In this document: positions 45,388 to 55,703 of the stretch, in pieces
Layout of the letters: each line of letters begins with the position of its first letter
Numbering within the stretch: the first letter of the stretch is position 1
Assembly: GCF_000264995.1 (NCBI RefSeq)
Contig: NW_006767436.1
Span: 843,414-907,413, forward strand
Reading direction: 5' to 3'
DNA length: 64,000 bases
From: Punctularia strigosozonata HHB-11173 SS5
Lineage: Eukaryota > Basidiomycota > Agaricomycetes > Corticiales > Punctulariaceae
Program-made: the position numbers and the translations under genes
Notes under the pieces: model-generated
The model's input: the letters and a program-made list of their open reading frames with translations, nothing else
What the model was told of the DNA's origin: nothing
The model's database searches: none

Positions 45388-47852
45388 TCACCTCGCCCTA
45401 CCTTCCCACCATCTGACCAGCCTTCTCTCAAACCGCTCGATCACCACCCCCACCGAGTCCCCATCTACCCCTGTCCACTGCCCCGCCCGTCTCAGCACCC
45501 TGTCGTAATCCTCCGGCACCGTCCCCAGCCTATCGCTCGCCTTTTGGATGCGGTAGCCCTGCCCGGGACGCAGCGGCACACGCCCTGGCGTCTGCAGCTC
45601 GTCATCGTATTCAATCGGTAACGTTGCCGACAGAGGCCTGGGAGTGCGAGCGTGACCGCCGGCGCTTCCTGGCCCACGCGAACGCGCTTCGTCCAACTCT
45701 GATGCATGACGTCCCAGGGCGAATCGTTCTGTCAGAACGCTGCTGTCTGTCCAACCACGACGCCAAAGTCAACTGGAGCTTCACACCGCCCGAGACCGAG
45801 GGACAGGGAGGAGAGGGGGCCGACATCAGATGACGCACCTTCCTTCCAACTCGAATCGTCAGGGCCCAACAACGTTCTCTCGCAGAAGTCGAGATACCGG
45901 TCCACCTCTTCTCCGCTCAAGTCGAGCACCGACATCGGCGTTTTCGCGCTGAACGTCTCGTCCCGGTATGCCCTCTCGTCCGACTTCTCCAGGCCGTCGA
46001 GCACTTCAAAATACTCGGCGAGCTTGGGCAACGCGCATGCCGCGTCTTCGCCATCAACAGGTTGCCTGCGTAACCGAGGCGCGAAGGAGTTCCGTGAGCG
46101 AAGAGCGGACGTGACGCGGACGCCGCCGCATTAAAAAAAGCACACAACACCAACCTCCGTCTACCGTCTAGACCGTACACCATCTTTAGCACCACTATCA
46201 CAACCGCAATCAGGGTCACCTCAGGCGGCGCGTTGTCCGAGTGATGCCACCCGGGATCATGTTTGCTCGTCCGCTCGAGCCCGGGCGCGAGCGAGTGATG
46301 CAATGTCAGTGGCAGCTCTAGCACCTTCGCCACCCGCTTCGCACACGCATACAACGTTGCTATAGTCCCAAAAGGTTGGTCAGTCCCCGGGCAATGCATG
46401 GTCATTTTTACATACGAGAACCGCCTAGAGCCCTCACCGCACGCCACAGAAGGGGTGCTGCGTTTATCTCGGGCGTGTGCACCCCAAATCGTGCGTATAT
46501 GAGCCGTGCGAACCGGGACGCGAGGGCATGAATATGGGTCGGTTTCGGAGCGTGCTGAGGCACCGCATGTGATTCGTAAGATATATGCGCATGGATGAAA
46601 AAAAAAAAGTGAAACAGACGGGTGGATGGATGAAGATGGGTCAGCTCACGTACGTTCGGTGACAGGGCTTGCACAGCGTATCTCGACAGGTGAACCGCCA
46701 TAGCCTTCGGTATGTGACCGAGCCGAACCACGTCAAGAAACGGGACGCGGTAGCCTTCCACCAGCCTAATGACATCTTTAATTAATATGCACACTCCGCA
46801 GCTGAGCGGAGGCAAGCTGCTTACCGCAAGATATCCATATATGTCAACGGGAGGCGTATTGTCCAGCACGCAACGACGAGCACGGCGAGCGTACACGCCG
46901 GCCTGTCGTACCTCTTACTCCGGTCGTGCTCCGATTGTGCCGGCTCTGCAATTGAACGGTCTAAACGCGGAGAATCGAAGAGACAGGAAGGGTGCATACC
47001 CCGAGCATTGCGTTTGATCGAGCTCGCGTCGCCGTCCTGCTCGTCCTCTTCTTCCTCAGACGTGGTGACATCGGACAGCCCGCGCAGCAGGTCGTCTTCC
47101 TCCTCGCTGCTGCTGCTCGACGGATCGCCAGCCTGATCGTCGTTACTACCCTCGTCGGGACGCTCATCGGTGTCCTTCGGTGTGATCGGGTGCTTCTTCT
47201 TGTCCTTTGGCTGCTTTGTCCGATCGTTTTGTCCATCGCCGTCTTGATCGAGCGCATACAACAACGGTTCCGGCGGCGGAGGCGACGGGAGCACGGCGAC
47301 ATACAGCGCCCAAAGGTCCCGGCATACCAGCTGTCTGACGGACGTGTTCAGCAGGCGTCTCGGTGATCCACAGAGTCTAGGGTAACTGCGCACCTCGAAC
47401 TCGGGCGGCAAGCCCCACAATACTGTGAGTGGCTCGATCTGCTTGCGGAGAAGCAGTTGCAGACACTGGAAGTAATGAAACTTCGCGCGGTCGCCGTGAT
47501 AGACTACCGTGACAAAAGTACCATGAGTATATGCGCGTCCCTCGGACGACAAAGAGCCGCGCAACTCACCCTTCGGATCCGCCGCGCTCTGCTTCTCCTT
47601 CTTCTTCCGCCCGGACTTGAGCGTCCTTTTCTGCATCATATGCGGCCCAAACACATCCTTCTCCGAGTTCTCGTTCCGATAGTTCTGACAAAGTAGGAAA
47701 ACGTGCAAGATAACGGGCTTAGCATACCGCCGATCTCTTAGTTCGCGAAGCTAACTTGGAGAACATGGCCTTCGCTGCAGGTGATCAGACCGCTCGCAGG
47801 TTCTTTGTGCCATTGCTTCGACTGGCATACAGGACAGCGTTTACGCGGCATG
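45388..47852 (-). CDS. RRN7: RNA polymerase I core factor subunit Rrn7-like
   Basis: A TFIIB-related subunit of the Pol I core factor that recruits polymerase to rDNA promoters. ATG 47852 opens with a zinc ribbon, CPVCQSKQWHKEPASGLITC then SEGHVLQ; it is spliced to NYRNENSEKDVFGPHMMQKR, the pattern typical of fungal Rrn7/TAF1B. The following cyclin-like region includes HYFQCLQLLLRKQIEPLTVL and QLVCRDLWALYVAVLP. Then comes a long acidic insert (PSSSSSEEEDDLLRGLSDVT; SEEEEDEQDGDASS), followed by PPVDIYGYLAVSSLPPL, RLVEGYRVPFLDVVRLGHIP and FARLIYARFGVHTPEINAAP. C-terminal exons carry CPGTDQPFGTIATLYACAKR and a tail ending RWWEGRAR, TGA at 45388-45390. Several introns are present. The acidic insert is larger than I would expect. 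Confidence 0.85.
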
Positions 47853-48109
47853 CTTGAATGCGAGCTGTTTGGGGATGTCCAGCGTCAGCCAGCAACACTG
47901 TCGCCGTTGCCGAAAGGATTGGCACGAAAGCCAAGGAGGCAAAGAAGGAAAATGCCGACGGTCCGGCGGGAAGCGCTCGATATAATCTCGTGACCGATCG
48001 TTGCATTCCACGCGATATATAGGACGACGATAAACGTCAGGAGCTCATATGCACTACGCTTAATATACAGCCAGATCCATTCTTATTACCTCCCAAGTCG
48101 ATCCTTCGT

Positions 48110-49460
48110 CTAATCGCTGAGAAGAGTGGTCTCGATGATGATGCCGGTGACGCGGTAAGGGTCTGTGCAGGAGATCGGTCAGTTTGATCAGAACAGCTGA
48201 GACAAAGGGGCATGCACGCACCGATGTTGGAAGCGGGACGACGGTCTTCCATGTAGCCGAATCCCTGGGCGGCGACGGCACGGGGGATACGGATAGACGC
48301 GCCACGGTTGGCGACACCCGAGCTGAACGAGCCGATGTGGCCGGTCTCATGACGGCCGGTGAGACGGAGGTCGTTGTCCTCGCCGTAGACGGCGATGTGC
48401 TCATTGTGCTTCTTCGAGAGCTTCTCGATTGCGGCTTCGATATGCTTCATGCCGCCCGGCTCACGCATCTCCTTCGTGGAGTAGTTGGTGTGGCAGCCGG
48501 CGCCGTTCCAGTCGCCCTGGAGCGGCTTGGGGTGGAATGAGACCTTGACGCCCCACTGCTCTGCGATGCGGATGAGGAGGTAGCGCGACATCCAGAGGTG
48601 GTCGCCCATAGAGATGCCCTCGCACGGGCCGACCTGGTACTCCCACTGAGAGGGCATGACCTCGGCGTTGATACCGGAGATGTTGATACCTGCGTATAGG
48701 CAGGCACGGTAGTGCGCCTCGATGAGGTCGCGGGCAAAGACCTTGCCAGCGCCTGCATTACGTCCCATCAGCAAATATACACGCATCGCTGTCGAGTTAA
48801 CTCACCGGCACCGCAGTAATACGGTCCCTGGGGTCCGGGGAAACCACCCTTGGGCCATCCGTAGGGCGCGCCATCGACGTCAAACAGGGTGTACTCCTGC
48901 TCAATACCGAACCACGGAACGTGGTCCTTGGCAAGGTCCATCACCTTCTTCGCGTGATGCCTGTAGTTGGTCTTGTTCGGCGTGCCGTCGTTGTTGTAGC
49001 ACTCCGCCATGACGAGAATGTTGTCGCCGCCGCGGAAGGGATCCTTGAAGATCGCCGCCGGGCGAAGGTAGACGTCCGAATCATGGCCGGGAGCCTGGTT
49101 GGTGGACGAGCCATCGAAGTCCCAGATGCGCAGGGATCCGATATCGGTCACCTTCTTGGCGACAGTCTGCGTTTATGACTCATATCAGCGGAACTGCTCA
49201 TCGTCGCTCGACGTGGCGTGCTCCGGGCTAGCGCCCGCTCATCTGCGCGAGCGCTGGCCCATCGGACACTGAAATCGCACTAACCGTAGTCTTGGAACGG
49301 AGTCCGCCATCACCGTCAACCCAGACATCTATACGGTCGTCAGATCGCGACATTCAGGAGCGCGCGGAGCAAGGAACGACTTGCATTCAGCCTGGATCTT
49401 GTCGCCCTGGGGAAGAGCGAGGAACGGGGCAAGAAGCTCAGGCTTGTAAGCGTAGGCCAT
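48110..49460 (-). CDS. GLN1: Glutamine synthetase
   Basis: ATP-dependent ligation of ammonia to glutamate, the main ammonium-assimilation step. ATG 49460 encodes [20 protein letters not shown]. The first intron (49329-49384, 56 nt) uses a GC donor (GCAAGT) and TATAG acceptor; only this gives the conserved [18 protein letters not shown]. Next come [100 protein letters not shown] and [20 protein letters not shown]. It ends LLSD, TAG at 48110-48112. All substrate and metal motifs of class II (eukaryotic) glutamine synthetase are present. Two GATA-type sites lie upstream within 125 bp of the start. Confidence 0.97.
49329..49384 (-). other. GC-AG intron in glutamine synthetase
   Basis: The donor reads GCAAGT and the acceptor TATAG. 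Using GC as donor joins GAA-T to AT-GTC and gives QAEYVWVDG, the residues expected in glutamine synthetase. The nearest GT (in AAGTCG, two bases further on) would break the frame and remove the conserved Tyr. GCAAGT is the known preferred form of GC donors. Confidence 0.85.
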
Positions 49461-49524
49461 GACGGCGGTAGTAGAGGATGAACGGAATGGAAAAGAGTTG
49501 GGGCACGGTGTCGGAGAGGTTTGA

Positions 49525-49587
49525 TTATCTTATAGCGCCGGGAACGCCCCAGGCACAGCACTAGCATGCGATGAACCGCGCCTTATC
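49525..49587. promoter_or_regulatory. Two GATA-factor sites before glutamine synthetase
   Basis: AGATAA (minus strand, 49525-49530) and GATAAG (minus strand, 49582-49587) lie about 64 and 122 bp upstream of the glutamine synthetase start codon. A third, GATAAG on the plus strand, lies at 49887-49892. HGATAR is the binding site of fungal nitrogen-control GATA factors (AreA/NIT2/Gln3 type). The motif is short, so function is inferred from position and from the known nitrogen control of this gene. Confidence 0.45.
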
Positions 49588-50147
49588 AGGCCCCAGACTC
49601 GACCGAGCAGTCATACTCCCTTCCTCCGTCCGCCGTGTCGACAACCCTGGCGCGTGTACCAAGGACGCGGGTATCATGTTCTAGCTACGCCATAGAACGC
49701 GTTGCGAGCAATGTGACTACTCCCCACACCCAGAGCTGAAGCGGATGACTCTCGGCCGATACCTGCCTTCTGGCATAAATCGAGCGCTGTCGGCAGCTAA
49801 TGCTTGGCCAATCAGTGCCGCCTGAACTGTAATCCTGCGCCCTTTCCACCAAATTATCGAGCCCTGATCGACACGGACTGCGATATGATAAGTATGCTCA
49901 GGTGCATGAACGACTCGGTTTTGAGTCTTGCAACCTCAGCACTAGCGGGGCTTCGGATCTTGGTTGGATTGTCAGGTTATATTTCGGATCTGCTTGCAAC
50001 GTTGTGGCTGCGGCTCGCACGGATGACAGATTTATCCTCAGCACTTCTGTGCCCCAGAACGAGATCCGAGCAAAGACGTCGCACCATTCTATTCCGCGAT
50101 ATGCAGGGTATAGTCTAGAACAGAGGTATCTCCACCGAAATTCCTGT
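49588..50147. other. Distal upstream region of glutamine synthetase
   Basis: About 560 bp with no credible coding sequence, between the glutamine synthetase promoter and the end of the J-protein gene. It should include the latter's 3' untranslated region. Confidence 0.4.
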
Positions 50148-51483
50148 TCATCGTTTCCGAACAGTCTTCCTCCTCTTGCCTCCGGCCTTCGAGGTCGCCA
50201 AACGACCACCTTTGATGTTCATGGAGAGACTACTCTCAGGCCTCTCGCTGTCGTAGCTTGGCGTTACGCTGCCGCTTCCCGGAACATCCGAATCTACGTC
50301 ATCCGTTTCGGAATCGTCCTGCTTTTCTGCCATTCCCGCTGATGCAACATCGTGGGCAGTACCGCTTTTACCCGTGGCCTTTGCGAACAATGCTGTCAAT
50401 AGAGCGACGAACCACGTTCTCCGAATGGATGGCGGTGTCGCAGCGGATGTATCCACAGGGATGAGGTCCCCGTCCGGCTGGTACTGTGGAGAGTTGACAT
50501 TGACCAGTTTACTCATAAAGCGCAGACGGTCGCTCACAATGAAGACGTCGCCGTTTGGCTGAACCACCATGTCGAGAACCTTCCCGCCCACGACGTTGCC
50601 GTTTTCGTCCAGACGAGGTTGGCCACCGAGGTTGACCTTCACTTTCCTGCTGGAGTCAGGCGGTGCCAACCGGGTGCCCCATGCTTGTTGACGCGCTTCT
50701 TTGAGGGTACGTTCGACGATGGCGAGGTCTCGCTTGTAGTTCATGCGTTGCACAAGGTAGTGCAGAGCGGACGTGAGCAGTGTCAAGAACACCAGCACGG
50801 TCTATTGCAATGCGGGTTGGGGAGTTAGCCCGAGCTTGTAAAAGACGGCGACGGGACGTACAAATAAGCCCGGGCGGAAGCGTGAATAGTAATAACCGGT
50901 TCCTCGCCATTTCGGCACGCCGTTCTTGTAAAAGAAGTTGTACCTTGGGCATCCGGCGTGTCAGTGCCATTGACCATGCTCATCGGTGCAGAGTTCAGAC
51001 CTTTCACGCGTCTCTGCATTCCTCAGCAACGCGGCAACGACGCCCAACCGCGCGAATCGCTCCTGAGCACCCTTGACGCCGGGGTTCTTGTCTGGGCTGA
51101 AAAACGCGCTGTGATTAACGAGGACATGTCATAAGCGTGCGGTAAGATACACACTGTAGCTGCATGCTCTTCTTGCGGTACGCCTTGCCAATTTCAGCGG
51201 TGGACGCCGTCGAGGGCACGCCCAACCAGGAGTAGAACGTCGTGCCCTTGCCCTCGGAGGCCTCCACGGCGCTCACAAGATCAAATATCTCATGGTCCTC
51301 CTAAAAGCAAGTTGACAAAGCTAGGACCGGCAGTTATATGGTTGACGAGTGGTGCATGCCGACCTTGGTCCACCTAAGGTGCGGTTTGAGAGAGAGAACG
51401 AAGGAACGCGCAAGGGGGAACACTCACGCATATACACTGGTAGCAAATATTGCTACCAGAGCAACCCAAAGCAGAAGCCGCAT
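50148..51483 (-). CDS. ERJ5: ER-membrane DnaJ protein (ERJ5-like)
   Basis: A type I membrane J protein of the ER, partner of the lumenal Hsp70. ATG 51483 encodes a signal peptide (MRLLLWVALVAIFATSVYA). A 10-nt micro-exon (51364-51373) supplies WTK. The next exon gives EDHEIFDLVSAVEASEGKGT and begins the J domain (FYSWLGVPSTASTAEIGKAY; RKKSMQLH). The HPD motif is completed across an intron (H-PDKNPGVKGAQERFARLGVV). The domain ends at NAETRERY. It is followed by NGVPKWRGTGYYYSRFRPGL, a hydrophobic segment (VLVFLTLLTSALHYLVQRM) and a long cytosolic tail. The tail contains a second hydrophobic stretch (WFVALLTALFAKATG) and a basic end (GGKRRKTVRKR, TGA at 50148-50150). Order of domains fits ERJ5 and its relatives. 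Confidence 0.88.
51364..51373 (-). other. 10-nt micro-exon of the J-protein gene
   Basis: The ten bases GTGGACCAAG, bounded by CTTAG and GTCGGC, join GC- from the signal-peptide exon to GAG-GAC of the next, giving A-W-T-K-E-D-H. Without it the signal exon cannot be joined in frame using its strong GTGAGT donor. Confidence 0.75.
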
Positions 51484-51819
51484 AACGCACACCCGTTGGC
51501 GCAAAAACCAAATGAGGTGCCAGCTGGTGAAGACGGAGACGGAAGAACCTGCAGAACCGGGAGGCTGTGCTTCCCCACATCGGTTGACCTGGATGTCCGA
51601 GTCCGTATGCGTTACATGCAAGAAAATCCCTCCACATATATGGATCAGGATATTCCGAGACAACGGTGCATCGGACAAGAGTGCACTTATGTTCTTCAAA
51701 AAACTGTGCGCTATGTAACCCAGATTTGTCGCTGATCGCATCTGACACGAGCACATCCTGGTCGTGTTTTGACGCCCTCGACCTCTTGTCATACGACCTG
51801 GCGGGTCGTTCAGCTATAA

Positions 51820-52793
51820 TACTCATCATACTGAGGACACACTCTTCAGTATATCGATTGCTGATCTTGACAAACTGGGTATACAAGATGGCAGTGATCG
51901 TAAACTATTACTGGACATCCTCTGCAAAGCGCAAAACGAGCATCACGGCGCCGAAGCGGTTGTTTCATTCAAGAGGGCGGCTGAAAGCTGCTTTTCTGCC
52001 GAAGGCTCACTGGCGAGTGTGTTGCTTGTATGTAGATACTATCCTGGCATTTAATCATTCTTGCAGTCGCCAGCGGCTAAGAAAACAAAGTCTGAAGAGG
52101 ACAAGGCAGTCACAGTAACCCCTTTCCAGGATTCCACCGGCGACTATGATTTCAATGAGGTGCTTGACGAGGAAATCTTGAAGTTTAAGTCTGTTGGCGG
52201 AGTGTATCCCTCTGCTCTCAGAATCGCATGGGCTACGGTTGTTGCCGAACGTCTTGGTTTTCAACGCCAGGAAGCCCTCAGTATAGGTATGATCGGTCTT
52301 CTAGGCCTCTTAACCGCTTCATCGGAGTTGCATAGCATGGGCGGCTATACGAGGTAACCATGCTGCATCAAGTGATCATATCCACTTCATGGGTGGGATA
52401 ATGTAGGACTTCGAGCTTTCTTCACCCTGCGGTGCTCATTTGTCCTTGGCTAGTCCAATCTGTCGAACACCAGTGCGGCGAGCGCTATGTGCTGGCGGCC
52501 CCGTATCACCAAGAAAGGCGCACTCATTCATCCAACGCTCGTTCGGTGCGATGACACCGTACATCATGGGCGCTCTGCGACTTCTGGCAGACGCCTACGC
52601 ACATGAGCCGACGGAACTTAACACGATAGGGCATCCACTATACTTGGAGTTCAGGCCTGAAGATCGTCCAGGCACGCTGTTCCTTGACACGATCCTGTCA
52701 TTGAGAAAGAGGGCCTATACGAAGCGGGTCGGTACGTCGACTAGCTATACACAGGGCGGCGGTATGAGTAACAGACCACCACATAGCGGCTGA
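51820..52793 (+). pseudogene. Decayed upstream paralogue of the SAM-domain gene
   Basis: This is the first of a tandem pair; the second copy (53.5-54.7 kb) looks whole. Readable pieces here are the end of a SAM-like domain (YNTHHTEDTLFSISIADLDK; LGIQDGSDRKLLLDILCKAQ), a conserved middle block ([40 protein letters not shown]) and a C-terminal block (HSFIQRSFGAMTPYIMGALR; NTIGHPLYLEFRPEDRPGT). Compared with the second copy, the segment after EALSI is lost as readable protein: about 45 residues (from [17 protein letters not shown] to VDLMGRK) have only scattered nucleotide similarity near 52320-52400. The acidic tail is also missing, replaced by an unrelated end. No start codon is evident. It could still be expressed in shortened form. 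Confidence 0.55.
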
Positions 52794-53473
52794 TGTCGGA
52801 AGCATGCGAAGCTTCATTTGACGAGGAGGATCCGTGTCGGATAGTATGTACATAGCACATCGCCGAGGTCTTGTAAAGAAACACACATTCCATGTATTCG
52901 GACTCGGATGTCTATCCAAGCCTCGCAACGGATTCTATGCAGGCACAACACAGCCAGATTGACACCCTCTTGCGAGTGGGACGTGTTTGTCGAGAATTTT
53001 GCCGTGAGCAATCAATGCATCGTCTCCAGCAAAAATTGCAAACTGCATCGAGGGGAAGGCAAAGGCTGCAAGCTACACGCAAGTATAACATGGGAGTGCA
53101 ATCTTGCGTTGGCCGGCATACCAAAACGCATCATTCCACCTGTAGACGGCCTGCAGAGCAGACCGTCAACAGTTGCGGAGCCTCGAAGAACCAGAGGTAC
53201 CGGAGTCCGCAATGAGAGTGCGGTTCAAACGCGCACGCTGCGTGCCCGCGGTAGGTCGCAGTTTTCTCACGCTGACGCATGACTTCCTGGGTAACGTCCC
53301 GTTAGCTTGATCATAGTTGTCCAAGTCACCGTTTACATTGTACGACTGCTCGTCATGCCCAGCACAACCCACAAAATTCCTATACAGTCATGGCTTACGA
53401 TCTTCACCGGCAACGGCGTCGCGCCCAGAACTGCTATGATGTTCGCTCGTCAGATGTGCGCCATATAAGACTG
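52794..53473. other. Spacer between the tandem paralogues
   Basis: About 680 bp without recognisable coding sequence. If the pair arose by tandem duplication, this spacer would contain the old upstream region of the second copy, including its unplaced first exon. Confidence 0.35.
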
Positions 53474-54737
53474 GATCTTCCCCGGGTTCAAGGCTTATAT
53501 ACTTACACTCTGCCGACATACGTCGACGTTGCGCGAACTCAGGTACAAAACGCACAACACACCTGAGAAACTCTCGCTTCTGTCCGAACCTGAGCTTGAG
53601 GACCTTGGAATCACGGACAAGCAGGAACGGAAGCAACTGTTGGCTGCACTTCACAAGGCGGGATATAAGCAAACACGAGGGGCGAAGCGATCGTTCAAAA
53701 AAGCTGACCAGGCTCAGGCTGAAGGTTCGAAGTCTGCAGGGGTTTCGGTTAGTGGACCATAGTGATTCGATGGTTTCAACACTGATGACAACGTTGCAGC
53801 CTTCGCCGAGCAAGAAGCGGAAAGTAGAGCCTGACGTGAATGAGTTGCTACCAAAGGGACCTGTCGACGAGGGCGCCGATTACGGCAGCTTCGAATTCAA
53901 TGAGGTGCTCGATGAGGAGGTCTTGAGGTCCAAGTCTGCGGTCGTTAACCGAGCTCCCCTCATGACCGCCTGGGCAACTGTTGTTGCCGAAGCCCTAGGA
54001 TTTCAACGGGAGGAAGCTCTGAGCATCGGTAAACCGCTTCAATTCAATATGTGATCATGCCTTTGTGCTGATGAAATCTTGCAGCAAGCGTATACACAGA
54101 GATGAATGCTATTTCCAAGGGTGTCAGTATCGGCGTATTCAGGCAAGGCAAAGCAGTCGGGATCGAGGCCAGTGAGGGTGGTTCGCAGCCTTTTGTCGAC
54201 TTGATGGGAAGGAAGATGTCAGTCATTCGTCCCTTCATCATTCTGGTGTCTAATGACAGCGGTTCTAGCCCACTGTATCGAACGCATGATTCTGAAGACG
54301 CCTCTTGGCGCGCCTTGAATGCGGGGGTTCCCGCTTCGCCATCCAGCGCCTACTCATATATCCAGCGATCGTTTCGTCAGACCTTGCCATACGTTATGGG
54401 GGCTCTCAGACTCCTGGCGAACAACTACAGCGATCGATCAGCGGAACTAAACAAGGCCGGATTTGCGCTGTACGCCGAGTTCAGACCGGAGAATGTGGGC
54501 TGGGGCGAGCGCGGGAAGGTATCATGCGAGACGATCCTGTCGCTGAGGAAGGAGTCTGAAGCAACGAAAGCGCACGACGTCGACGAGAAATTGAAACATG
54601 CGGACGCCGGGAACGATGCAGGTCATCACGAACCCCCAGGTTCGAAGGATACCCAGGATTCGAAGGACTTAACGTCTGACGAATACGAGGCGGCGTTCGA
54701 CGAGGACACGAGTTGGATGCTGGCTGTAGGTGACTAA
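53474..54737 (+). CDS. SAM-domain protein of unknown function (intact paralogue)
   Basis: A fungal protein family of unknown function with an N-terminal SAM-like domain. The first clear exon reads [20 protein letters not shown] and [20 protein letters not shown], typical of the last SAM helices; the true start lies in or before an exon near 53474 that I could not fix (no in-frame ATG). After a short intron come [20 protein letters not shown] and the conserved block [40 protein letters not shown] and [20 protein letters not shown]. Then [20 protein letters not shown], an intron at [27 protein letters not shown] and [20 protein letters not shown] follow. It ends in an acidic tail ([20 protein letters not shown]), stop at 54735-54737. 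KKRKV could act as a nuclear signal. Confidence 0.75.
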
Positions 54738-54887
54738 CGGTGCGACGAACGGTCATCTTGGTAATGAACGATCTCGTACGAAGGGTATATACATATACAG
54801 TAATATAGTGATCACTTCGGAGGGTGCAGCGGGTGACGGAGTTCATGGCGGAGTTGACACGCTGTTCGAAGTCCGCTGCCCTATATC

Positions 54888-54915
54888 ACGCGTCTATAGT
54901 CGCGTCTCGACGCGT
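54888..54915 (+). promoter_or_regulatory. Paired MluI cell-cycle boxes before dUTPase
   Basis: Two exact ACGCGT hexamers lie at 54888-54893 and 54910-54915, 47 and 25 bp upstream of the dUTPase ATG, with a partial GTCGCGTC between them. ACGCGT is the binding site of the fungal G1/S transcription factor MBF, and DNA-synthesis genes are its known targets. Confidence 0.6.
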
Positions 54916-54939
54916 GTGCTTTCACGTCCCTCTCGATCC

Positions 54940-55606
54940 ATGACCGATTCTCCGCAGTTGAAGAAGCGCAAAATGTCTAACGACCACTCTGATCTTGCCC
55001 CGACGTCCAATCTCCTCATCAAGCGTCTCTCGGAGAAGGCCAGGCTCCCCACGCGCGGTTCTGCGCTCGCAGCAGGATACGACATGTACAGGTGAGACAG
55101 AGGATACTCTGCTCTATCAGCGACTTTGCTGACCCATCTCAAGTGCCGAGGACAAGGTGATACCTGCGCGAGGAAAGGCTCTTGTTGACACCCAACTTTC
55201 CATTGCCGTGCCGGCTGGCACGTATGGCCGCGTTGCACCGCGCAGTGGCTTGGGTGCGTTGATATTCGCGACGTTGTTGCAAGGTCCCGAAGTAACAATG
55301 TCCGTAGCATCAAAGCACATGATAGATACCGGTGCCGGCGTCATCGATGCGGACTACCGAGGAACTGTCTTCGTTCTGCTTTTCAACCTGTCTGACAAAG
55401 ACTTCGAAGGTATGCAACTCCCTACAATGTTCTTCTTGCGTAGATGCCCTCACGCTTCGTTGTGTCCAGTCAAAGAGGGAGATCGTATTGCTCAACTCAT
55501 CCTCGAGAGGATCGTGACGCCGGACGTATTAGAGGTCGAGAACTTAGATGAAACGATTCGTGGGGCAGGCGGCTTCGGGTCAACGGGCGGGCACGGTTCG
55601 CTTTGA
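54940..55606 (+). CDS. DUT1: dUTP pyrophosphatase (dUTPase)
   Basis: Hydrolyses dUTP to dUMP, keeping uracil out of DNA and feeding dTMP synthesis; a homotrimer. ATG 54940 starts a short basic N-terminus (QLKKRKM). The body reads [20 protein letters not shown] then [20 protein letters not shown] (motif I). Next are VAPRSGL (motif II) spliced over an intron with GTGCGT donor to [20 protein letters not shown] (motif III), and after another intron [20 protein letters not shown] (motif IV). It ends [14 protein letters not shown] (motif V). Reading straight through the introns would insert unrelated residues in motif II. All five trimeric dUTPase motifs are present and the length is normal. Stop TGA at 55604-55606. 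Confidence 0.95.
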
Positions 55607-55703
55607 GTGGTAACTGAGGGGAACTTCGCGGTGTGCCACAAACAAGTCCGAGTCGACTGGATCACGCATGTCCTGCCTATGCTAATATATATAATTCTGG
55701 CAT

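Noticed and set aside
44370-45508. Long plus-strand frames opposite the disordered-protein gene
   Set aside because: High GC keeps all frames open; the minus frame has the intron-joined 921-codon product and the sense composition.
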